NCBI GenBank assembly: GCA_032586195.1
Contig: JAWHQP010000001.1
Location: forward strand, 124,001 to 188,000
DNA from: JAWHQP01 sp032586195
GTDB taxonomy: Bacteria; Pseudomonadota; Gammaproteobacteria; Enterobacterales; Pasteurellaceae
Length of the DNA stretch: 64,000 bases
Direction: 5' to 3'
The notes beneath the pieces are model-generated. The model was not told where the DNA came from, searched no databases, and saw only the letters and a list, made by a program, of their open reading frames with translations. Each line of letters begins with the position of its first letter. Positions within the stretch are counted from its first letter, which is position 1. A program made the position numbers and the translations under genes. Positions 1 through 7,854 of this stretch are shown in pieces.

Positions 1-1764
1 GTTTCGTTACGTGAGTTGGTGCTGGGTCGTGTTGCGGCCGAGGACGTTTTAAAACCGGGCACGAACGAAGTGTTGATTCCACGTAATACTCTATTAGATG
101 AAAAAGTCTGTGACATTATCGACGAAAATTCAGTGGATAGTGTGAAAGTTCGTTCCGTAGTAACCTGTGATACCGATTTCGGTGTATGTGCGAAATGTTA
201 CGGTCGTGATTTGGCACGCGGTCACTTAATCAATCAGGGTGAAGCGGTCGGTGTTATTGCGGCGCAATCCATCGGTGAACCGGGTACACAGTTAACCATG
301 CGTACCTTCCATATCGGTGGTGCGGCATCCGCGGCGGCGAAAGAATCCGGCGTTCAAGTGAAAAACACCGGTACGATTCGTTTAACCAACATCAAGTCTG
401 TTACCAATAAAGAAGGTAAACTGGTATTAACTTCCCGTAATACCGAGCTCACCATTATTGACACCTTCGGCCGTACCAAAGAACACTATAAGGTGCCTTA
501 TGGTGCGGTATTGAGCAAAGGCGACGGTGGCGCGGTTACCGCCGGTGAAAGCGTTGCCAACTGGGATCCGCATACCATGCCGGTTATTTCAGAGGTGAGC
601 GGTTTCGTTAAATTCGTGGATATCGTGGACGGTTTGACCGTTACCCGTCAGACCGATGAATTGACAGGTTTGTCTTCCATCGTGGTACAAGATGTGGGTG
701 AACGTGCGACCGCAGGTAAGGATCTGCGTCCAGCAATTAAACTGGTTGATGCCAAAGGCAACGATATCTTAATTCCGGGCACTGAAGTGGTTGCGCAATA
801 CTTCCTGCCGGGTAAAGCGATTGTGACCTTGGACGACGGTGCGGAAGTTCATATAGGTGAACCGTTGGCCCGTATTCCGCAAGAATCCGTGGGTACCAAA
901 GATATTACCGGCGGTCTTCCGCGCGTGGCCGATCTGTTTGAAGCACGTAAACCGAAAGAACCAGCCATTCTGGCTGAAATTTCCGGTATAGTATCCTTCG
1001 GCAAAGAAACCAAGGGTAAACGTCGCCTGGTGATCACGCCGACGGAGGGTGAACCGCATGAGGAAATGATTCCGAAATGGCGCCAGCTCAACGTGTTTGA
1101 AGGTGAAATGGTACAACGCGGTGACTCTATCTCCGATGGCGCGGAGACCCCGCATGATATCTTACGTTTACGCGGCGTCCATGCCGTAACCGAGTATATC
1201 GTTAATGAAGTACAAGAAGTTTACCGCCTGCAAGGGGTAAAAATTAACGATAAACACATTGAAGTTATTGTGCGTCAGATGTTGCGTAAAGGTATCATCA
1301 CCAAGGCTTACGATTCCGAGTTCCTTGAAGGTGAACAGGTTGAGGTGGCCCGCGTGAAAATCGTCAACCGCAAACGTGAAGCAGAAGGCAAACCGCCGGT
1401 AGAATTTGAGCGTGAATTGCTCGGTATCACTAAAGCGTCACTCGCCACCGAATCCTTTATCTCGGCAGCCTCCTTCCAGGAAACCACTCGCGTGTTAACC
1501 GAGGCGGCTGTGGCTGGTAAACGTGATGAACTGCGCGGTTTGAAAGAGAACGTTATCGTAGGCCGCTTAATTCCGGCGGGTACAGGTTTCGCTTATCACC
1601 AGAATCGTGCGAAAAACCGTGCTGCCGGTATTGTGGAAATGGATGAAAAACCGATCCGTTTCTCAGCGGCGGATGAAGATGAAATCGCATCGGAATTCAA
1701 TGTCGTTGCAGAAGATCCAACCGCAAGTCTGGCTGAAATGCTGAATATGGCGGATGAAGAATAA
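1..1764 (+). CDS. rpoC: RNA polymerase beta' subunit, C-terminal part
   Basis: This is the 3' end of rpoC; the frame is open from base 1, so roughly 820 residues lie outside the window (the E. coli protein has 1407) and 587 are visible. The product is the largest catalytic subunit of RNA polymerase. Three cysteines of the second zinc-binding cluster are seen at visible residues 56, 63 and 66 (CDTDFGVCAKC); the fourth belongs upstream. The trigger-loop sequence TQLTMRTFHIGGAAS follows near residues 96-111. The remainder holds the conserved DLFEARKPKEPAILAEISG and ITKASLATESFISAASFQ segments. The acidic C-terminus ends SLAEMLNMADEE. A strong terminator follows at once. Identification is certain; the first ATG-like codon in the window is not a real start. 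Confidence 0.99.
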   Translation, partial: VSLRELVLGRVAAEDVLKPGTNEVLIPRNTLLDEKVCDIIDENSVDSVKVRSVVTCDTDFGVCAKCYGRDLARGHLINQGEAVGVIAAQSIGEPGTQLTMRTFHIGGAASAAAKESGVQVKNTGTIRLTNIKSVTNKEGKLVLTSRNTELTIIDTFGRTKEHYKVPYGAVLSKGDGGAVTAGESVANWDPHTMPVISEVSGFVKFVDIVDGLTVTRQTDELTGLSSIVVQDVGERATAGKDLRPAIKLVDAKGNDILIPGTEVVAQYFLPGKAIVTLDDGAEVHIGEPLARIPQESVGTKDITGGLPRVADLFEARKPKEPAILAEISGIVSFGKETKGKRRLVITPTEGEPHEEMIPKWRQLNVFEGEMVQRGDSISDGAETPHDILRLRGVHAVTEYIVNEVQEVYRLQGVKINDKHIEVIVRQMLRKGIITKAYDSEFLEGEQVEVARVKIVNRKREAEGKPPVEFERELLGITKASLATESFISAASFQETTRVLTEAAVAGKRDELRGLKENVIVGRLIPAGTGFAYHQNRAKNRAAGIVEMDEKPIRFSAADEDEIASEFNVVAEDPTASLAEMLNMADEE

Positions 1765-1788
1765 TCACAAATAGTCGATATTTGTTTG

Positions 1789-1818
1789 AGCCCTCACTAT
1801 GCGGTGAGGGCTTTTTTG
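1789..1818 (+). terminator. Rho-independent terminator of the rpoBC unit
   Basis: A 9-bp perfect stem (arms 1789-1797 and 1804-1812, AGCCCTCAC/GTGAGGGCT) with a six-base loop runs into six T residues, 25 bases after the rpoC stop. Confidence 0.93.
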
Positions 1819-1834
1819 TGGGCGTAACCCGGAC

Positions 1835-1864
1835 AAAGTGCGGTGCTGAAAAACGGAGTTTTGA
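1835..1864 (+). repeat. Uptake signal sequence, long form
   Basis: Exact core AAAGTGCGGT at 1835-1844 is followed by GCTG, an A-run and GGAGTTTT. This is the long form of the Pasteurellaceae Hin-type uptake signal found repeatedly in intergenic DNA of this window. Confidence 0.93.
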
Positions 1865-1949
1865 ATTCTTTTTTGACGAGGAATAAGGTTGTTAGGCAAT
1901 ATTTGTGAACAGTGTACTTGAGAGTTGATCCGATTTTTTGCTATGCCAT

Positions 1950-1980
1950 AAAAAATATCCCCTCTTTGAAAAAGAGGGGA
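1950..1980 (-). terminator. Terminator of typA
   Basis: A 9-bp perfect stem (arms 1958-1966 and 1972-1980, TCCCCTCTT/AAGAGGGGA) is followed on the minus strand by an ATTTTTTA run. It lies 8 bases beyond the typA stop codon. Confidence 0.9.
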
Positions 1981-1988
1981 AGATGTGA

Positions 1989-3838
1989 TTACCGTGTACT
2001 GGTACTTGTAGTGGTACGGTTAGCCCGTTTGCGCTCCATTTCGGTGAGTAGTTTTTTACGTACACGAATAGATTTCGGCGTCACTTCAACCAATTCATCA
2101 TCGTCAATAAATTCGATGGCCTGTTCAAGGGTTAATTTAATCGGCGTTGTAAGCTGAATCGCGTCATCTTTGCCCGAAGCACGCATATTGGTCAGTTTTT
2201 TACCCTGTAAACAGTTTACGGTTAAGTCGTTGGAACGGCTGTGAATGCCGATAATTTGACCTTCATACACTTCCGTGCCGTGTTCGATCATGAGCTTACC
2301 GCGTTCTTGCAGGCCCCATAACGCATAGGCAAGGGCTTTACCAGTAGCATTGGAAATCAATACGCCGTTTTTGCGTTGACCTATTTCACCGGGCTTCACA
2401 TCGTCATAGTGACTGAAACTGGAGTACAGTAAACCTGTACCTGAAGTCATAGTCATGAATTCGTTACGAAAACCGATCAAACCGCGGCTTGGAATAATAT
2501 ATTCTAAGCGGGTACGGCCTTTGCCGTCCGGGATCATATCTTTTACTTCACCCTTACGAATACCTAAGGCTTCCATCACCGCGCCTTGGTGTTGTTCTTC
2601 AATATCGATAGTGACTTGTTCAAACGGTTCCTGTTTACGGCCATTCACTTCACGATAGATAACTTTCGGACGGGATACCGCCAGTTCATAGCCTTCGCGA
2701 CGCATGTTTTCGATTAATACGGATAAATGCAGTTCACCGCGGCCGGATACACGGAATTCGTCGGGGTTAGCGGTTTCTTCCACGCGGAGGGCAACATTAT
2801 GCACCAATTCTTTGGTTAACCGTTCCAAAATTTGACGGGAAGTGACGAACTTCCCTTCCTGACCGCAGAACGGTGAGGTGTTCACGCAGAAGAACATGGT
2901 CACCGTCGGTTCATCTACGCTCAGCGCCGGCAATGCTTCTACATTGTTGATGTCGCACACGGTATCGGAAATATTTAATTCGCCTAAACCGGTGATTGCC
3001 ACGATATCACCCGCTTGGGCGAGCTCTTCTTCATAACGCTGTAAGCCTAAATGCCCCAACACCTGCCCAATTTTGCCGGTACGGGTTTTGCCTTCGCTGT
3101 TGATAATGATCACGGCTTGGTTTGGTTTTACCGTACCGCGCGTAATGCGACCGATACCGATAACTCCCACGTAGCTGTTGTAATCTAACTGAGAAATTTG
3201 CATCTGGAACGGCGCGTTTAATTCCACTTTCGGCGGCTCGACGTATTTGACAATCGCTTCGAATAACGGCGTCATATCTTCCGCCAGATTTTCGTGCTCC
3301 AAACCTGCCACACCCAGTAAAGCGGAGGCATATACGATAGGGAAGTCTAGCTGTTCGTCCGTCGCGCCGAGGTTAACAAATAAATCAAAAACCTGATCCA
3401 CCACCCAATCAGGGCGGGCGCCGGGCGGTCCACTTTATTGATGACTACAATCGGTTTTAAGCCATGGGTGAAAGCTTTTTGGGTGACGAAACGGGTCTGC
3501 GGCATTGGGCCGTCAAAGGCATCTACCACCAGTAATACGGAATCCACCATGGAAAGCACGCGTTCCACTTCGCCGCCGAAATCGGCGTGTCCCGGAGTGT
3601 CCACAATATTGATACGATAGCCGTTCCAGTTAATTGCCGTATTTTTTGCTAAAATGGTAATGCCGCGTTCTTTTTCCAGATCGTTGGAATCCATTACACG
3701 TTCGTCGGTATCGCCGTTACGAGCCGTTTCCAAAGTGCCTGATTGTTGTAATAATTTATCAACCAGCGTGGTTTTACCGTGATCAACGTGAGCAATAATT
3801 GCGATATTGCGCAATTTATTAATATCTAATTCTGCCAT
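1989..3838 (-). pseudogene. typA: GTPase TypA/BipA, interrupted by a one-base frameshift
   Basis: BipA is a ribosome-associated translational GTPase of the EF-G family needed for growth at low temperature and under stress. The N-terminal frame (3838 down to 3347) carries G1 AHVDHGKT, the RGITI segment, G3 DTPGHADFGGE and G4 NKVD. The C-terminal frame (3404 down to 1989) carries domains II, III and V and the BipA-specific tail. The two frames overlap and meet just after NKVDRP. The N-terminal frame then reads into a nonsense tail (PAPALIGWW...), while the other frame continues the family sequence from WVVDQVFDLFVNL. Adding one C to the CC at 3421-3422 would restore GARPDWVVDQ and give 616 residues, the normal family length. 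The lesion lies in a GC-rich run, so a sequencing error is as likely as a real mutation; everything else looks intact and selected. If real, the cell would make only a 163-residue G-domain fragment. Confidence 0.93.
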
Positions 3839-4227
3839 TTGCTTTGAAATCTTCGTTATAATTATTGAGATTGAATTGTTAGCATTTTGTGAAACGCTAT
3901 CCTAATGTATGAAAGGTCGCCGATTATACAACTTTTTATCTGTCCGGGCTATTAAATAATCGCTAAATCATCGCTGAAACACTGGATTATTCGGTTGTTT
4001 GAACTTATTATAAGCAGCTGTTGTAACGATAAGAGTGATAAATAATATGCAATTTGGGACTGCCGGAAAGGTAAATTGACTACTTTCAGTTAACTGATAA
4101 TTTTAAAATATATATTTTATATTGTAAGATATTAAATCCTATTTGCTGATAATTTCATTTTATTGGAACTGTACTATTTTCCATTTTTAATAAACATTAA
4201 TAAGCCCCCACTACTCAGGAGATTTTT
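3839..4227. promoter_or_regulatory. Divergent AT-rich promoter region between typA and glnA
   Basis: These 389 bases hold no gene that I can support. The part near glnA is very AT-rich. A possible sigma-70 promoter for glnA is TTGGAA at 4163-4168 and TTTAAT at 4186-4191 with a 17-base spacer. A clear ribosome binding site, AGGAG at 4217-4221, precedes the glnA ATG at 4228. I saw no USS, no convincing NtrC or sigma-54 site and no strong typA promoter. Confidence 0.45.
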
Positions 4228-5643
4228 ATGGCAAATGCAGCAGTTGAACGTGTGTTCAAATTAATTGAAGAAAATGACATTAAATTTGTCCTTCTTCGTT
4301 TTACCAATATCAAGGGTAAAGAACACGGTGTGTCTTTACCGGTCAATGTCGTTGATGAAGATTTTTTTGAAGACGGTAAAATGTTCGACGGTTCTTCGGT
4401 GGAAGGCTGGCGTGCCATTAATAAAGCCGATATGCTTTTAATGCCGATCGCTGAAACTGCCGTGGTGGATCCCTTCGCACAAATCCCGACCCTTTCTGTT
4501 CGTTGCAGCATTTATGATCCGAATACCATGCAGCGTTATGATCGCGACCCTCGTTCTATTGCAATCCGCGCGGAAGAATATATGCGCTCGACGGGCGTGG
4601 CCGATGAAGTGTTTTTTGGACCGGAGCCCGAATTCTTCCTGTTTGATGATATCCGTTTCAGTACCGACATGAATAACGTATCGTTCAAAATTGACGATGC
4701 GGAAGCCGCCTGGAATACCAACCGCAAATATGAAGACGGCAATAATGCCTATCGTCCGTTAAAAAAAGGCGGTTACTGTGCCGTGGCGCCGAATGACAGC
4801 GCCCACGACATCCGTTCCGAAATGTGCCTGATTATGGAAGAGATGGGATTGGTCATTGAAGCGCATCACCACGAAGTCGCCACCGCCGGTCAGAACGAAA
4901 TCGCCACCAAATTCAATTCCCTCACCTTAAAAGCGGACGAAACCCAAATTTATAAATATGTGGTACAGAATGTAGCGGCCGAACACGGTAAAACCGCTTG
5001 TTTCATGCCAAAACCGTTTGCGGGCGACAACGGTTCGGGTATGCACTGCAATATGTCTTTAAGCAAAGACGGCAAAAATATTTTCCAGGGTGACAAATAT
5101 GCCGGTTTGTCTGAAACCGCGCTGTATTATATCGGCGGTATTATCAAGCACGCCAAGGCACTTAACGCTTTCACCAACCCGACCACGAATTCATACAAAC
5201 GATTGGTGCCGGGTTTTGAGGCCCCGGTATTATTGGCTTATTCCGCCAGCAACCGTTCCGCTTCAATCCGTATTCCGGCGGTCACCAGCCCGAAAGCGAT
5301 TCGTATTGAAGCCCGTTTCCCGGATCCGTTGGCTAACCCGTATTTGGCTTTTGCGGCGCTGTTAATGGCGGGTCTTGACGGTGTGATCAACAAAATTCAT
5401 CCGGGCGACGCTATGGATAAAAACTTATACGATCTGCCACCGGAAGAATTAAAAGAAATTCCGGCGGTGTCCAGTTCGTTAGAAGAGGCGTTAAACAATC
5501 TGGAACAGGATTTTGAATTCTTAACCCACGGCGGCGTTTTTACTAAAGATTTTATCGAAGCGTTTATTACTATCAAACGTAAAGAAGTCGAACGTGTAAA
5601 TATGACTCCGCATCCGGTGGAATATGAAATGTATTACGCCTAA
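4228..5643 (+). CDS. glnA: Glutamine synthetase, type I (GSI-beta like)
   Basis: The enzyme makes glutamine from glutamate, ammonia and ATP in the cytoplasm as a dodecamer. At 471 residues it has the usual length. The N-terminal beta-grasp domain (to about residue 100) includes MFDGSSVEGW. The catalytic domain has the metal-binding FFGPEPEFFLFD, the AHHHEVATAGQNEI segment and the glutamate loop NRSASIRIP. The adenylylation loop KNLYDLPPEE is present with its tyrosine at residue 401, which predicts control by GlnE-type adenylyltransferase. The start has AGGAG seven bases upstream. It stands alone, without glnLG downstream, as is common in Pasteurellaceae. Confidence 0.98.
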   Translation: MANAAVERVFKLIEENDIKFVLLRFTNIKGKEHGVSLPVNVVDEDFFEDGKMFDGSSVEGWRAINKADMLLMPIAETAVVDPFAQIPTLSVRCSIYDPNTMQRYDRDPRSIAIRAEEYMRSTGVADEVFFGPEPEFFLFDDIRFSTDMNNVSFKIDDAEAAWNTNRKYEDGNNAYRPLKKGGYCAVAPNDSAHDIRSEMCLIMEEMGLVIEAHHHEVATAGQNEIATKFNSLTLKADETQIYKYVVQNVAAEHGKTACFMPKPFAGDNGSGMHCNMSLSKDGKNIFQGDKYAGLSETALYYIGGIIKHAKALNAFTNPTTNSYKRLVPGFEAPVLLAYSASNRSASIRIPAVTSPKAIRIEARFPDPLANPYLAFAALLMAGLDGVINKIHPGDAMDKNLYDLPPEELKEIPAVSSSLEEALNNLEQDFEFLTHGGVFTKDFIEAFITIKRKEVERVNMTPHPVEYEMYYA

Positions 5644-5654
5644 TGATTAAATTC

Positions 5655-5687
5655 TCCGACCCTTTCTTTGCAAAAGAGAGGGTCGGA
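5655..5687 (+). terminator. Hairpin after glnA
   Basis: A stem of about 12 bp (TCCGACCCT at 5655-5663 pairing with AGGGTCGGA at 5679-5687, extended by A-T and one G-T pair) lies 11 bases after the stop codon. It lacks a strong T-run, so termination may be imperfect. Confidence 0.6.
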
Positions 5688-5705
5688 TTATCCGGAGGAT
5701 TTAAA

Positions 5706-5730
5706 ACTCCGTTTTTCGACACCGCACTTT
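5706..5730 (-). repeat. Uptake signal sequence, long form
   Basis: Core ACCGCACTTT at 5721-5730, preceded by AAAACTCCG and a T-run, is the reverse complement of the long-form USS. It separates glnA from the converging gene at 5794. Confidence 0.9.
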
Positions 5731-5793
5731 TTATCTTTTACATGCCGCCAAAATATCAGGAGCTTTATTGTTAAGTTAGCGCAAAATCAGTAA

Positions 5794-7731
5794 TTATTCT
5801 TTTGCCCTGAATTTTTGTTCTTTATATAAATAGCTGCCTAATAAAGCGTGCGCCAAAGCGTCTTTCTTAAATGCTTCAGGCTGAGTCTTTTCAGTTAGCC
5901 GGTGAGTGGTCGGGTTATATTCAAATCCTTGAGCGGCAATTTTTGGACGTAGGATCACCAAATCATGACCCCGCATCATACCTTGGGTTTGGTTGAATTG
6001 CATAATGGCCCGATTCGGATTGACATCCTGTGTCAAATCATAGCCGATCATCGGGTAGTCCGCATTAACGCCGGCCAAAGATAGCAGAGTGGTCGGCATA
6101 TCGAACTGGCTGACGAGGCGATTGTCGCGTCGCGGCTGGATATCCGAACCGAGGATTAAAGCAGGAATATGAAAATGCTCCACCGGCAATAGGCTCGCGC
6201 CGTATGCCCGCGCATCATGGTCGGCGATCACAAGGAAAATAGTATCCTGCCAGTAATCGCTCTGTTTCGCCATCCGGAAGAATTGCCCGATAGCGTAATC
6301 GGCGTATTTCACCGCGTTATTTACCGTTGCTTTGGGGTGTTCCACCAATTCAATTTTACCGTCGGGAAACTCAAACGGATCGTGATTGCTGGAACTGAAC
6401 ACCAAGCTGAAAAAAGGTTTGCCCTGTTGATGCAGTTGATTGAAGGTATCATTCGCTTTGCGGAATAAATCCTCATCGCTTACTCCCCAAATGCCTGAAA
6501 ACTCAGGGTTTTTATAATCATTTTGGTCAATGATGCGGGTGAAGCCGTTGCCGTAAAAGAAACTTGCCATATTATCAAAGTGTTTTTCACCGCCGTAAAT
6601 GAAGGAGGTGTCATAACCTTGCTGTTTTAAGATTTCCGCAATGCTGAAAAAGTTGGTCTGGCTTTTGGTAAGCTTCACTGTGGAACGGGCCGGCGTCGGC
6701 GTAAAGCCTGAAACCAATGCCTCGATACCACGCACCGAACGGGTTCCTGTGGCGTATAAATTGTCAAACAGCCAGCCCTGTCGAGCGAGCTTATCGAATT
6801 CCGGCGTCAGGTTTTTCCCGCCCAACGTGCCGACAAATTGGGCTCCGAAGCTTTCTTCCAAAATAATAACGATATTTCTGGGTTTGCCTTGATAGCTGGC
6901 GCGATTGCGGCTCAAGGTCGGATATTGCTCGGAAATGTAGTCTGCCGCGGGGCGGTTGGCTTTCACCCGCTGCAGCATTTCTTCCACTGACATTTCACCA
7001 TATACTTCGGATGAGATTTCTTCGGATTTTAACTGGTTGGCCGCGTACAGCACGGAATAACCCGAGTTCAGCACCAGGGAATTCACCAGTCCGTCGGAAG
7101 AAAACGCCACCATCGCAGGGTTAATGCCGCGATTGGCAAGGGTTGAGCGCCCGCCCAGCACGGTCAGCGCAATGACACATAAGACGAGAACAGGCCGCCA
7201 TTGCCACTTGGGAAAACGAATATTTTGGGTCGCCCGGCCCGAAACTCGCCAAAACAGCACCGCACTTACGACCGAAAGCACGAGACTGAGCACGGTGGCA
7301 AGCGGATGCCCTTTACCCAACATGGAAAATACTTCTTTCGGATAAAGCAGATATTCTAAAAACAATCGGTTCGGACGGAAATCATAGGTAGCGATAAAGG
7401 CGGGCGTGGCGAGTTCCATAAACAACAGGAAAACGCTGAACACCGTTAACCATAGGCGCAGAAAAGTGCGGTGCCATTTTTGCGAGTTTTTATAAAACAG
7501 CAGAACGTTGAGTAAGGCGGGTAAGCCGAACAGCCAGCTCATAGTCACAACATCCATGCGAATACCCTGCAAGAATACCTGCCCCCAACCGTTCACCGCA
7601 TTAACGCGATCGGCTTGCCATAAACTTAACCCGAAGCGAAACAGGGAAAGTATGGTTAGATTTATGCCGATAAAGCATAAAACGGGAAAGAAAATAGAGC
7701 GAGGTTTTTGTATAGTCATAAGCGAATCCAT
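5794..7731 (-). CDS. LTA synthase-like membrane sulfatase/phosphoglycerol transferase family protein
   Basis: This is an inner-membrane protein with five likely membrane segments in residues 12-38, 52-80, 92-115, 143-163 and 180-196. A periplasmic sulfatase-fold domain of the LtaS/OpgB type begins near residue 285. The domain shows the metal-binding start IVIILEESFG, a probable catalytic threonine in NLYATGTRSVRG (near residue 330) and a late metal site ADHDARAYG. Relatives transfer phosphoglycerol or phosphoethanolamine to envelope glycans or lipids; the substrate here cannot be read from sequence. A second in-frame ATG at 7719 (MTIQKPRS) is an equally good start, since neither has a strong ribosome binding site. 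Two USS cores lie inside the gene (7259-7267 and 7463-7472), the second followed by a nearly full long-form tail. It is divergent from polA. Confidence 0.82.
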   Translation of the reverse strand: MDSLMTIQKPRSIFFPVLCFIGINLTILSLFRFGLSLWQADRVNAVNGWGQVFLQGIRMDVVTMSWLFGLPALLNVLLFYKNSQKWHRTFLRLWLTVFSVFLLFMELATPAFIATYDFRPNRLFLEYLLYPKEVFSMLGKGHPLATVLSLVLSVVSAVLFWRVSGRATQNIRFPKWQWRPVLVLCVIALTVLGGRSTLANRGINPAMVAFSSDGLVNSLVLNSGYSVLYAANQLKSEEISSEVYGEMSVEEMLQRVKANRPAADYISEQYPTLSRNRASYQGKPRNIVIILEESFGAQFVGTLGGKNLTPEFDKLARQGWLFDNLYATGTRSVRGIEALVSGFTPTPARSTVKLTKSQTNFFSIAEILKQQGYDTSFIYGGEKHFDNMASFFYGNGFTRIIDQNDYKNPEFSGIWGVSDEDLFRKANDTFNQLHQQGKPFFSLVFSSSNHDPFEFPDGKIELVEHPKATVNNAVKYADYAIGQFFRMAKQSDYWQDTIFLVIADHDARAYGASLLPVEHFHIPALILGSDIQPRRDNRLVSQFDMPTTLLSLAGVNADYPMIGYDLTQDVNPNRAIMQFNQTQGMMRGHDLVILRPKIAAQGFEYNPTTHRLTEKTQPEAFKKDALAHALLGSYLYKEQKFRAKE

Positions 7732-7854
7732 TCCGTATGTTAAAAAAATTAGTGCCCGATTCTAAAGGAAGATTCCTCGAAACGCTATACTTTTCCTTAT
7801 AATTTGATTTTCCGTTATAATGTTTTCTTTCATTTGCCTGGAAACGAGATTGTT

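Noticed and set aside
1989..3838. typA as two separate genes (a small GTPase and an EF-G-like protein).
   Set aside because: The two frames overlap and together give one normal TypA when a single base is restored.
7804..7854. Upstream start for polA.
   Set aside because: Family similarity starts at the ATG at 7855; the upstream codons look like leader DNA.
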